Assembly: GCA_040954595.2 (NCBI GenBank)
Contig: CM082586.2
Coordinates: forward strand, 2,914,001 to 2,978,000
Source: Balanoglossus misakiensis
Taxonomy: Eukaryota > Hemichordata
Direction of reading: 5' to 3'
DNA: 64,000 bases
The notes beneath the pieces were generated by a model. The model was given only the letters and a program-made list of their open reading frames with translations. It had not been told where the DNA came from and did not search any database. Made by a program: the position numbers and the translations under genes. Below are positions 46,667 through 59,676 of this stretch, piece after piece. Every line of letters starts with the position of its first letter. Position 1 is the stretch's first letter.

Positions 46667-48353
46667 AGGTTGCGACGTTAAAGTAAGCAAGGTAGGCAGC
46701 GTCAACCAGAAAATTATTCGTTGCGGTAGAAACGATGACATAAATAAGCTTACTAAACGTGTACGTGAAGAGTTTGGAATGGATTCACATGAGGAGATAC
46801 TGCTCTACGAACGAGTTGCGATACCTGGGGACATAAGTCGTCCATTTGAGCCTTCCAGACTTATTTCCAGCTTTTGGAAAAAAGACTTCGTCTTTCATAT
46901 CAAGGGAACGCATCCTGACTTAGGTAAGTTGAAAGTGTCAGCTCGAATATTACCCTGAAGAACACTTAGTTTTTTTTATGTCCATGTAGGTCTATGCGAC
47001 AATTGTTGCTTGCTTTCTGACCAGTTTTACCAACCGTCATTCCGGTTCCACCTCATACTGTACAATATGTAGTATTTTAGTCTTATGTTTATTTACATTT
47101 ACAGGTAAGTTGGAAAGCTATTGTTGTGAACAAAACATAGTTTTCATTGGAGCTCCCAGCCATGGCAAATCGTCCACCATTAATACCATAGCGGAGGTAA
47201 GTGTTTTGTTGCATGTTCAATTAAAAAAAAACGCACCACAAGGTATTTATTTGAGCCCTATTAACCCTTCCACCACCATGGTTCAGTCCTAATCCATTGT
47301 TTGCTATGGTACTGTTGGACCTCTATAGAGGGAATTGTGAACGTTACATTCGGTTCCCATAGCTCACATATATGTAGGGCATTCGTTCATTCATCACATG
47401 CATTGATTACAGTTGCTTCAGATGGAAGTACCGATTGCCCAAACATACACATCAGGAACAGCTGGAACCCAAGTGTATACCCCTTATAAAATTCCAATTG
47501 GAGGGTCTTCATTTATGTTATGGGATGTACCCGGTGATGCTTTACGAGAAAAATCACATCAGAATCTAGAAAAAACGCTCACAAATATCTTTACCGGAAA
47601 AGAGACCCCAGAAAAAAGAATCGGAGGATATACACAGTGGATACGTACACACCACCGTAAGATTCATGCGGTAATTTGCGTGCAGAAAGGAACAGTGGAG
47701 ACAGAGAAGATGCACGTCTTGGCGCTTACAACGGCAAACAAGTCAGGTAGACATCATTTTCATTTGCCAGATTCTTCTTTTCCGGGCAGCCCGATGCTCC
47801 CCAGTTGATGGGAGACTGTGTAGTCGAGCTAATGACCAGAAGATAGTCATGTACGCGATGGCCATTTACAGTGAAATGAGCTGTTTTGAGCTCTGAGTCA
47901 AATTTTAGTACAGTTTGAATAAAAGAAAAAAAACGCATATTTTATGATATTGCCAAGGGATATTTGGGAGGCTTGGTAGGCTTTCCATGCATGTATGGCC
48001 ATTTTATGGTCATGTTATCGAATTAGGTATTGTGACGATCGATGTTCATTGTCCGAGATTTTAATTTCTTTGCAGGCAGAGGAATTCCCTTGTACTTCAT
48101 CATTACGCACGCTGACAAAATGAATAAATCGTCACTGGCAGAGGTGAAAACGAGATTGAGCGGCCAAGTTGGCGTGGATACCGATGTCATGTTTGCCATC
48201 GCCAACAAACTGGACGACGACTCCGATGAAGCAAAAAAGCCGGAAGACCCGCAGAGAGAAGACCACGTACTCACCATACTCGGGAAAATTTTGTCATCGG
48301 CAAAGACTTACAAGGAGACGATTGGGGAGAAAGGGACATGCGAATACCAATGA
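46013..48353 (+). CDS. IFI44-like GTPase with an N-terminal ubiquitin-fold-like region
   Basis: Predicted 360-residue cytoplasmic GTP-binding protein. Exons: 46013-46136, 46669-46923, 47105-47196, 47413-47746, 48076-48353; phases fit, stop at 48351-48353. Residues 1-45 are acidic and unstructured. Residues about 45-125 look like a beta-grasp unit (strand, helix DDINKLTKRVREEFGM, strand EEILLYERV, strand FVFHI). The GTPase core has the P-loop GAPSHGKS (142-149), switch II DVPGD (195-199) and G4 THADK (279-283). The phrases HAVICVQKG and IPLYFIITHADK fit the IFI44/IFI44L family, which is interferon-induced in vertebrates. The acceptor of exon 4 could instead be at 47421, removing three residues. 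AIG1/GIMAP-type GTPases are a more distant alternative. Confidence 0.82.
46618..46665 (+). repeat. (TTG)16 microsatellite abutting a splice acceptor
   Basis: Sixteen TTG units run directly into the TAG of the exon 2 acceptor at 46667-46668, taking the place of a normal pyrimidine tract. Confidence 0.93.
47258..47342 (-). mobile_element. Dispersed ~85-bp repeat, copy 5
   Basis: Reverse-orientation copy in intron 3 of the IFI44-like gene; TTAACCCTTCCACCACC at one end and CTATAGAGGGAATTG at the other. It shows the family is not confined to the Roco gene. Confidence 0.75.
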
Positions 48354-48693
48354 AAGAATCACCCGGTGCGAATTCTTTAATTTACAACAGTGGCAGTTGT
48401 ATTTTGAACACAATAATGAACTCTGATGTCTTTGTTTTTATTTCAAATTTTCAACGGCTCTACAGAAAGTGGAAGTATGTTTTATAATGTTTTAGTACAA
48501 GCGCAAGCGATTGGTCTTTTTACTGTCCTTTGACTTGAATCACTGTTCTTGCAATTTTTTGATTACGGTTTTTGTTTTATTGAATTGTGTTGTCTTTTAA
48601 TTGTATTTTGTTGCACGTTTATATTTTAGCTGTTCTATGGCATGTATATTTTAATCCCGATTTACATAATAATTGAAAAAATATTTAAATATC

Positions 48694-48699
48694 AATAAA
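48694..48699 (+). terminator. Poly(A) signal of the IFI44-like gene
   Basis: AATAAA followed by a GT-rich stretch, about 340 bases after the stop codon. Confidence 0.7.
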
Positions 48700-49050
48700 G
48701 TGATCTGGCCATGTGACCAACAGCCATGTCATTTCCAGGTGACGGGCTGAAATAATAAGAAACATAATATTGTAACCTAAAAGGTTTATATTTTAGGCAC
48801 ATATTAATAAATCCTGATTCATTACCTTATATAATCCGGACATAATACATTCTGTGTTGCTTGACTGGTGAAAACGAAGAATCCATGATTGAAAGTTGTA
48901 CGATTTGCAGGTGAGTGATCTTGCTGGCCAGTTCCATCTTGTTCACACTCACTCCTACTTTGGAACAATCTGTTATCTTTCGCCAGGATGAGTCGAACAA
49001 TTTGTACACCAGTAGTCAGAAAGAGTTCCACATCTTCTTTTCTTCAGACA

Positions 49051-49654
49051 ATTTTCATGAGTTATAGCTCATGAAAATTGTCAAAAAATGACAAATTCCC
49101 GACTTTGCCATTTTTGGACATTTTTCATGGGTTATAGCTCATGAAAATTGTCAAAAAATGATGAATTTCCGACTTTGCGGATTTCGATGTTTTTGTCATT
49201 TTGGACATTTTCATGGGTTATAGCTCATGAAAATCATCCAGAAATGACAATTTTTCGACTTTGCGAATTTTCAAAATTTCTTCATTTTTTCGAAAAAACC
49301 ATGGGTTATAGCTCATGAAAATCATCCAGAAATGACAATTTTTCGACTTTGCGAATTTTCAAAATTTCTTCATTTTTTCGAAAAAACCATGGGTTATAGC
49401 TCATGAAAATCATCCAGAAATGACAATTTTTCGACTTTGCGAATTTTCAAAATTTCTTCATTTTTTCGAAAAAACCATGGGTTATAGCTCATGAAAATCA
49501 TCCAGAAATGACAATTTTTCGACTTTGCGAATTTTCAAAATTTCTTCATTTTTTCGAAAAAACCATGGGATATAGCTCATGAAATTCATCCAGAAATGAC
49601 AATTTTTCGACTTTGCGAATTTTCAAAATTTCTTCATTTTATCGAAAAAACCAT
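49051..49654 (+). repeat. 88-bp satellite, left edge, orientation F (variant monomers)
   Basis: Begins with two or three strongly diverged monomers (49051-49210). About five 88-bp copies of a variant follow, carrying CTTCATTTTTTCGAAAAAACC in place of the usual TGGTGATTTTTTGATAAAAA. The core GGGTTATAGCTCATGAAAA is shared with all later copies. Confidence 0.95.
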
Positions 49655-50585
49655 TCGCGAAGTCGAAAAATTGACATTTCTGGATGATTTTCATGAGCTA
49701 TAACCCATGGTTTTTATCAAAAAATCACCAAATTTTGAAAATCCGCGAAGTCGAAAAATTGACATTTCTGGATGATTTTCATGAGCTATAACCCATGGTT
49801 TTTATCAAAAAATCACCAAATTTTGAAAATCCGCGAAGTCGAAAAATTGACATTTCTGGATGATTTTCATGAGCTATAACCCATGGTTTTTATCAAAAAA
49901 TCACCAAATTTTGAAAATCCGCGAAGTCGAAAAATTGACATTTCTGGATGATTTTCATGAGCTATAACCCATGGTTTTTATCAAAAAATCACCAAATTTT
50001 GAAAATCCGCGAAGTCGAAAAATTGACATTTCTGGATGATTTTCATGAGCTATAACCCATGCTTTTTATCAAAAAATCACCAAATTTTGAAAATCCGCGA
50101 AGTCGAAAAATTGACATTTCTGGATGATTTTCATGAGCTATAACCCATGCTTTTTATCAAAAAATCACCAAATTTTGAAAATCCGCGAAGTCGAAAAATT
50201 GACATTTCTGGATGATTTTCATGAGCTATAACCCATGGTTTTTATCAAAAAATCACCAAATTTTGAAAATCCGCGAAGTCGAAAAATTGACATTTCTGGA
50301 TGATTTTCATGAGCTATAACCCATGGTTTTTATCAAAAAATCACCAAATTTTGAAATTCCGCGAAGTCGAAAAATTGACATTTCTGGATGATTTTCATGA
50401 GCTATAACCCATGGTTTTTATCAAAAAATCACCAAATTTTGAAATTCCGCGAAGTCGAAAAATTGACATTTCTGGATGATTTTCATGAGCTATAACCCAT
50501 GGTTTTTATCAAAAAATCACCAAATTTTAAAAATCCGCGAAGTCGAAAAATTGACATTTCTGGATGATTTTCATGAGCTATAACC
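49655..50585 (-). repeat. 88-bp satellite, orientation R, short block
   Basis: About ten and a half monomers in the opposite orientation (CATGAGCTATAACCCATGG on the plus strand). The left junction is ACCAT|TCGCG at 49654/49655. The monomer is 88 bp by direct count (for example 51601 to 51689 in the next R block). Confidence 0.96.
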
Positions 50586-50737
50586 AGAAATGTCAATTTT
50601 TCGACTTCGCGGATTTTCAAAATTTGGTGATTTTTTGATAAAAACCATGGGTTATAGCTCATGAAAATCATCCAGAAATGTCAATTTTTCGACTTCGCGG
50701 ATTTTCAAAATTTGGTGATTTTTTGATAAAAACCATG
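50586..50737 (+). repeat. 88-bp satellite, orientation F, two-monomer inversion
   Basis: Only about 150 bp in F orientation between two R blocks, with abrupt junctions inside monomers on both sides. Confidence 0.95.
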
Positions 50738-53700
50738 GGATGATTTTCATGAGCTATAACCCATGGTTTTTATCAAAAAATCACCAAATTTTGAAAATCC
50801 GCGAAGTCGAAAAATTGACATTTCTGGATGATTTTCATGAGCTATAACCCATGGTTTTTATCAAAAAATCACCAAATTTTGAAAATCCGCGAAGTCGAAA
50901 AATTGACATTTCTGGATGATTTTCATGAGCTATAACCCATGGTTTTTATCAAAAAATCACCAAATTTTGAAAATCCGCGAAGTCGAAAAATTGACATTTC
51001 TGGATGATTTTCATGAGCTATAACCCATGCTTTTTATCAAAAAATCACCAAATTTTGAAAATCCGCGAAGTCGAAAAATTGACATTTCTGGATGATTTTC
51101 ATGAGCTATAACCCATGCTTTTTATCAAAAAATCACCAAATTTTGAAAATCCGCGAAGTCGAAAAATTGACATTTCTGGATGATTTTCATGAGCTATAAC
51201 CCATGGTTTTTATCAAAAAATCACCAAATTTTGAAAATCCGCGAAGTCGAAAAATTGACATTTCTGGATGATTTTCATGAGCTATAACCCATGGTTTTTA
51301 TCAAAAAATCACCAAATTTTGAAAATCCGCGAAGTCGAAAAATTGACATTTCTGGATGATTTTCATGAGCTATAACCCATGGTTTTTATCAAAAAATCAC
51401 CAAATTTTGAAAATCCGCGAAGTCGAAAAATTGACATTTCTGGATGATTTTCATGAGCTATAACCCATGGTTTTTATCAAAAAATCACCAAATTTTGAAA
51501 ATCCGCGAAGTCGAAAAATTGACATTTCTGGATGATTTTCATGAGCTATAACCCATGGTTTTTATCAAAAAATCACCAAATTTTGAAAATCCGCGAAGTC
51601 GAAAAATTGACATTTCTGGATGATTTTCATGAGCTATAACCCATGGTTTTTATCAAAAAATCACCAAATTTTGAAAATCCGCGAAGTCGAAAAATTGACA
51701 TTTCTGGATGATTTTCATGAGCTATAACCCATGGTTTTTATCAAAAAATCACCAAATTTTGAAAATCCGCGAAGTCGAAAAATTGACATTTCTGGATGAT
51801 TTTCATGAGCTATAACCCATGGTTTTTATCAAAAAATCACCAAATTTTGAAAATCCGCGAAGTCGAAAAATTGACATTTCTGGATGATTTTCATGAGCTA
51901 TAACCCATGCTTTTTATCAAAAAATCACCAAATTTTGAAAATCCGCGAAGTCGAAAAATTGACATTTCTGGATGATTTTCATGAGCTATAACCCATGGTT
52001 TTTATCAAAAAATCACCAAATTTTGAAAATCCGCGAAGTCGAAAAATTGACATTTCTGGACGATTTTCATGAGCTATAACCCATGGTTTTTATCAAAAAA
52101 TCACCAAATTTTGAAAATCCGCGAAGTCGAAAAATTGACATTTCTGGATGATTTTCATGAGCTATAACCCATGGTTTTTATCAAAAAATCACCAAATTTT
52201 GAAATTCCGCCAAGTCGAAAAATTGACATTTCTGGATGATTTTTCATGAGCTATAACCCATGGTTTTTATCAAAAAATCACCAAATTTTAAAATTCCGCG
52301 AAGTCGAAAAATTGACATTTCTGGATGATTTTCATGAGCTATAACCCATGGGTTTTATCAAAAAATCACCAAATTTTGAAAATCCGCGAAGTCGAAAAAT
52401 TGACATTTCTGGATGATTTTCATGAGCTATAACCCATGGTTTTTATCAAAAAATCACCAAATTTTGAAAATCCGCGAAGTCGAAAAATTGACATTTCTGG
52501 ATGATTTTCATGAGCTATAACCCATGGTTTTTATCAAAAAATCACCAAATTTTGAAAATCCGCGAAGTCGAAAAATTAACATTTCTGGATGATTTTCATG
52601 AGCTATAACCCATGGTTTTTATCAAAAAATCACCAAATTTTGAAAATCCGCCAAGTCGAAAAATTGACATTTCTGGATGATTTTCATGAGCTATAACCCA
52701 TGGTTTTTATCAAAAAATCACCAAATTTTGAAAATCCGTGAAGTCGAAAAATTGACATTTCTGGATGATTTTCATGAGCTATAACCCATGCTTTTTATCA
52801 AAAAATCACCAAATTTTGAAAATCCGCGAAGTCGAAAAATTGACATTTCTGGATGATTTTCATGAGCTATAACCCATGGTTTTTATCAAAAAATCACCAA
52901 ATTTTGAAAATCCGCGAAGTCGAAAAATTGACATTTCTGGATGATTTTCATGAGCTATAACCCATGGTTTTTATCAAAAAATCACCAAATTTTGAAATTC
53001 CGCGAAGTCGAAAAATTGACATTTCTGGATGATTTTCATGAGCTATAACCCATGGTTTTTATCAAAAAATCACCAAATTTTGAAAATCCGCGAAGTCGAA
53101 AAATTGACATTTCTGGATGATTTTCATGAGCTATAACCCATGGTTTTTATCAAAAAATCACCAAATTTTGAAAATCCGCGAAGTCGAAAAATTGACATTT
53201 CTGGATGATTTTCATGAGCTATAACCCATGCTTTTTATCAAAAAATCACCAAATTTTGAAAATCCGCGAAGTCGAAAAATTAACATTTCTGGATGATTTT
53301 CATGAGCTATAACCCATGGTTTTTATCAAAAAATCACCAAATTTTGAAATTCCGCCAAGTCGAAAAATTGACATTTCTGGATGATTTTCATGAGCTATAA
53401 CCCATGGTTTTTATCAAAAAATCACCAAATTTTGAAAATCCGCGAAGTCGAAAAATTGACATTTCTGGATGATTTTCATGAGCTATAACCCATGCTTTTT
53501 ATCAAAAAATCACCAAATTTTGAAAATCCGCGAAGTCGAAAAATTGACATTTCTGGATGATTTTCATGAGCTATAACCCATGCTTTTTATCAAAAAATCA
53601 CCAAATTTTGAAAATCCGCGAAGTCGAAAAATTGACATTTCTGGATGATTTTCATGAGCTATAACCCATGGTTTTTATCAAAAAATCACCAAATTTTGAA

Positions 53701-56700
53701 AATCCGCGAAGTCGAAAAATTGACATTTCTGGATGATTTTCATGAGCTATAACCCATGGTTTTTATCAAAAAATCACCAAATTTTGAAAATCCGCGAAGT
53801 CGAAAAATTGACATTTCTGGATGATTTTCATGAGCTATAACCCATGGTTTTTATCAAAAAATCACCAAATTTTGAAATTCCGCCAAGTCGAAAAATTGAC
53901 ATTTGTGGATGATTTTCATGAGCTATAACCCATGGTTTTTATCAAAAAATCACCAAATTTTAAAAATCCGCGAAGTCGAAAAATTGACATTTCTGGATGA
54001 TTTTCATGAGCTATAACCCATGGTTTTTATCAAAAAATCACCAAATTTTGAAAATCCACGAAGTCGAAAAATTGACATTTCTGGATGATTTTCATGAGCT
54101 ATAACCCATGGTTTTTATCAAAAAATCACCAAATTTTGAAAATCCGCGAAGTCGAAAAATTGACATTTCTGGATGATTTTCATGAGCTATAACCCATGGT
54201 TTTTATCAAAAAATCACCAAATTTTGAAAATCCGCGAAGTCGAAAAATTGACATTTCTGGATGATTTTCATGAGCTATAACCCATGGTTTTTATCAAAAA
54301 ATCACCAAATTTTGAAAATCCGCGAAGTCGAAAAATTGACATTTCTGGATGATTTTCATGAGCTATAACCCATGGTTTTTATCAAAAAATCACCAAATTT
54401 TGAAAATCCGCGAAGTCGAAAAATTGACATTTCTGGATGATTTTCATGAGCTATAACCCATGCTTTTTATCAAAAACTCACCAAATTTTGAAAATCCGCG
54501 AAGTCGAAAAATTGACATTTCTGGATGATTTTCATGAGCTATAACCCATGCTTTTTATCAAAAAATCACCAAATTTTGAAAATCCGCGAAGTCGAAAAAT
54601 TGACATTTCTGGATGATTTTCATGAGCTATAACCCATGCTTTTTATCAAAAAATAACCAAATTTTGAAAATCCGCGAAGTCGAAAAATTGACATTTCTGG
54701 ATGATTTTCATGAGCTATAACCCATGGTTTTTATCAAAAAATCACCAAATTTTGAAAATCCGCGAAGTCGAAAAATTGACATTTCTGGATGATTTTCATG
54801 AGCTATAACCCATGGTTTTTATCAAAAAATCACCAAATTTTGAAATTCCGCCAAGTCGAAAAATTGACATTTCTGGATGATTTTCATGAGCTATAACCCA
54901 TGGTTTTTATCAAAAAATCACCAAATTTTAAAAATCCGCGAAGTCGAAAAATTGACATTTCTGGATGATTTTCATGAGCTATAACCCATGGTTTTTATCA
55001 AAAAATCACCAAATTTTGAAAATCCGCGAAGTCGAAAAATTGACATTTCTGGATGATTTTCATGAGCTATAACCCATGCTTTTTATCAAAAAATCACCAA
55101 ATTTTGAAAATCCGCGAAGTCGAAAAATTGACATTTCTGGATGATTTTCATGAGCTATAACCCATGGTTTTTATCAAAAAATCACCAAATTTTGAAAATC
55201 CGCGAAGTCGAAAAATTGACATTTCTGGATGATTTTCATGAGCTATAACCCATGGTTTTTATCAAAAAATCACCAAATTTTGAAAATCCGCGAAGTCGAA
55301 AAATTGACATTTCTGGATGATTTTCATGAGCTATAACCCATGGTTTTTATCAAAAAATCACCAAATTTTGAAAATCCGCGAAGTCGAAAAATTGACATTT
55401 CTGGATGATTTTCATGAGCTATAACCCATGGTTTTTATCAAAAAATCACCAAATTTTGAAAATCTGCGAAGTCGAAAAATTGACATTTCTGGATGATTTT
55501 CATGAGCTATAACCCATGGTTTTTATCAAAAAATCACCAAATTTTGAAAATCCGCGAAGTCGAAAAATTGACATTTCTGGATGATTTTCATGAGCTATAA
55601 CCCATGGTTTTTATCAAAAAATCACCAAATTTTGAAAATCCGCCAAGTCGAAAAATTGACATTTCTGGATGATTTTCATGAGCTATAACCCATGGTTTTT
55701 ATCAAAAAATCACCAAATTTTAAAAATCCGCGAAGTCGAAAAATTGACATTTCTGGATGATTTTCATGAGCTATAACCCATGGTTTTTATCAAAAAATCA
55801 CCAAATTTTGAAAATCCGCGAAGTCGAAAAATTGACATTTCTGGATGATTTTCATGAGCTATAACCCATGGTTTTTATCAAAAAATCACCAAATTTTGAA
55901 AATCCGCGAAGTCGAAAAATTAACATTTCTGGATGATTTTCATGAGCTATAACCCATGGTTTTTATCAAAAAATCACCAAATTTTGAAATTCCGCCAAGT
56001 CGAAAAATTGACATTTCTGGATGATTTTCATGAGCTATAACCCATGGTTTTAATCAAAAAATCACCAAATTTTGAAAATCCGCGAAGTCGAAAAATTGAC
56101 ATTTCTGGATGATTTTCATGAGCTATAACCCATGGTTTTTATCAAAAAATCACCAAATTTTGAAAATCCGCGAAGTCGAAAAATTGACATTTCTGGATGA
56201 TTTTCATGAGCTATAACCCATGGTTTTTATCAAAAAATCACCAAATTTTGAAATTCCGCCAAGTCGAAAAATTGACATTTCTGGATGATTTTCATGAGCT
56301 ATAACCCATGGTTTTTATCAAAAAATCACCAAATTTTAAAAATCCGCGAAGTCGAAAAATTGACATTTCTGGATGATTTTCATGAGCTATAACCCATGGT
56401 TTTTATCAAAAAATCACCAAATTTTGAAAATCCGCGAAGTCGAAAAATTGACATTTCTGGATGATTTTCATGAGCTATAACCCATGGTTTTTATCAAAAA
56501 ATCACCAAATTTTGAAAATCCGCGAAGTCGAAAAATTAACATTTCTGGATGATTTTCATGAGCTATAACCCATGGTTTTTATCAAAAAATCACCAAATTT
56601 TGAAAATCCGCCAAGTCGAAAAATTGACATTTCTGGATGATTTTCATGAGCTATAACCCATGGTTTTTATCAAAAAATCACCAAATTTTGAAATTCCGCG

Positions 56701-59676
56701 AAGTCGAAAAATTAACATTTCTGGATGATTTTCATGAGCTATAACCCATGGTTTTTATCAAAAAATCACCAAATTTTGAAAATCCGCGAAGTCGAAAAAT
56801 TGACATTTCTGGATGATTTTCATGAGCTATAACCCATGGTTTTTATCAAAAAATCACCAAATTTTGAAAATCCGCGAAGTCGAAAAATTGACATTTCTGG
56901 ATGATTTTCATGAGCTATAACCCATGGTTTTTATCAAAAAATCACCAAATTTTGAAAATCCGCGAAGTCGAAAAATTGACATTTCTGGATGATTTTCATG
57001 AGCTATAACCCATGCTTTTTATCAAAAAATCACCAAATTTTGAAAATCCGCGAAGTCGAAAAATTGACATTTCTGGATGATTTTCATGAGCTATAACCCA
57101 TGCTTTTTATCAAAAAATCACCAAATTTTGAAAATCCACGAAGTCGAAAAATTGACATTTCTGGATGATTTTCATGAGCTATAACCCATGCTTTTTATCA
57201 AAAAATCACCAAATTTTGAAAATCCACGAAGTCGAAAAATTGACATTTCTGGATGATTTTCATGAGCTATAACCCATGCTTTTTATCAAAAAATCACCAA
57301 ATTTTGAAAATCCGCGAAGTCGAAAAATTGACATTTCTGGATGATTTTCATGAGCTATAACCCATGGTTTTTATCAAAAAATCACCAAATTTTGAAATTC
57401 CGCCAAGTCGAAAAATTGACATTTCTGGATGATTTTCATGAGCTATAACCCATGGTTTTTATCAAAAAATCACCAAATTTTAAAAATCCGCGAAGTCGAA
57501 AAATTGACATTTCTGGATGATTTTCATGAGCTATAACCCATGGTTTTTATAAAAAAAATCACCAAATTTTGAAAATCCGCGAAGTCGAAAAATTGACATT
57601 TCTGGATGATTTTCATGAGCTATAACCCATGCTTTTTATCAAAAAATCACCAAATTTTGAAAATCCGCGAAGTCGAAAAATTGACATTTCTGGATGATTT
57701 TCATGAGCTATAACCCATGGTTTTTATCAAAAAATCACCAAATTTTGAAATTCCGCCAAGTCGAAAAATTGACATTTCTGGATGATTTTCATGAGCTATA
57801 ACCCATGGTTTTTATCAAAAAATCACCAAATTTTGAAAATCCGCGAAGTCGAAAAATTGACATTTCTGGATGATTTTCATGAGCTATAACCCATGGTTTT
57901 TATCAAAAAATCACCAAATTTTGAAAATCCGCGAAGTCGAAAAATTGACATTTCTGGATGATTTTCATGAGCTATAACCCATGGTTTTTATCAAAAAATC
58001 ACCAAATTTTGAAAATCCGCGAAGTCGAAAAATTAACATTTCTGGATGATTTTCATGAGCTATAACCCATGGTTTTTATCAAAAAATCACCAAATTTTGA
58101 AAATCCGCGAAGTCGAAAAATTGACATTTCTGGATGATTTTCATGAGCTATAACCCATGAGTTTTATCAAAAAATCACCAAATTTTGAAAATCCGCGAAG
58201 TCGAAAAATTGACATTTCTGGATGATTTTCATGAGCTATAACCCATGGTTTTTATCAAAAAATCACCAAATTTTGAAAATCCGCGAAGTCGAAAAATTGA
58301 CATTTCTGGATGATTTTCATGAGCTATAACCCATGGTTTTTATCAAAAAATCACCAAATTTTGAAAATCCGCGAAGTCGAAAAATTGACATTTCTGGATG
58401 ATTTTCATGAGCTATAACCCATGGTTTTTATCAAAAAATCACCAAATTTTGAAAATCCGCGAAGTCGAAAAATTGACATTTCTGGATGATTTTCATGAGC
58501 TATAACCCATGGTTTTTATCAAAAAATCACCAAATTTTGAAAATCCGCGAAGTCGAAAAATTGACATTTCTGGATGATTTTCATGAGCTATAACCCATGG
58601 TTTTTATCAAAAAATCACCAAATTTTGAAAATCCGCGAAGTCGAAAAATTGACATTTCTGGATGATTTTCATGAGCTATAACCCATGCTTTTTATCAAAA
58701 AATCACCAAATTTTGAAAATCCGCGAAGTCGAAAAATTGACATTTCTGGATGATTTTCATGAGCTATAACCCATGCTTTTTATCAAAAAATCACCAAATT
58801 TTGAAAATCCGCGAAGTCGAAAAATTGACATTTCTGGATGATTTTCATGAGCTATAACCCATGGTTTTTATCAAAAAATCACCAAATTTTGAAAATCCGC
58901 GAAGTCGAAAAATTGACATTTCTGGATGATTTTCATGAGCTATAACCCATGGTTTTTATCAAAAAATCACCAAATTTTGAAAATCCGCGAAGTCGAAAAA
59001 TTGACATTTCTGGATGATTTTCATGAGCTATAACCCATGGTTTTTATCAAAAAATCACCAAATTTTGAAAATCCGCGAAGTCGAAAAATTGACATTTCTG
59101 GATGATTTTCATGAGCTATAACCCATGGTTTTTATCATAAAATCACCAAATTTTGAAAATCCGCGAAGTCGAAAACTTGACATTTCTGGATGATTTTCAT
59201 GAGCTATAACCCATGGTTTTTATCAAAAAATCACCAAATTTTGAAAATCCGCGAAGTCGAAAAATTGACATTTCTGGATGATTTTCATGAGCTATAACCC
59301 ATGGTTTTTATCAAAAAATCACCAAATTTTGAAAATCCGCGAAGTCGAAAAATTAACATTTCTGGATGATTTTCATGAGCTATAACCCATGGTTTTTATC
59401 AAAAAATCACCAAATTTTGAAAATCCGCGAAGTCGAAAAATTGACATTTCTGGATGATTTTCATAAGCTATAACCCATGGTTTTTATCAAAAAATCACCA
59501 AATTTTGAAAATCCGCGAAGTCGAAAAATTGACATTTCTGGATGATTTTCATGAGCTATGACCCATGGTTTTTATCAAAAAATCACCAAATTTTGAAAAT
59601 CCGCGAAGTCGAAAAATTGACATTTCTGGATGATTTTCATGAGCTATAACCCATGGTTTTTATCATAAAATCACCA
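50738..59676 (-). repeat. 88-bp satellite, orientation R, main block (about 101 monomers)
   Basis: Highly homogeneous. Recurring variants are CATGG/CATGC before the T run, GAAAATCC/GAAATTCC, CGCGAAG/CGCCAAG and TTGAC/TTAAC. The GAAATTCCGCC variant recurs at spacings that are multiples of 88, including 1144 bp (13 monomers) three times. Single-base indels are rare (for example near 52240 and 57551). Confidence 0.97.
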
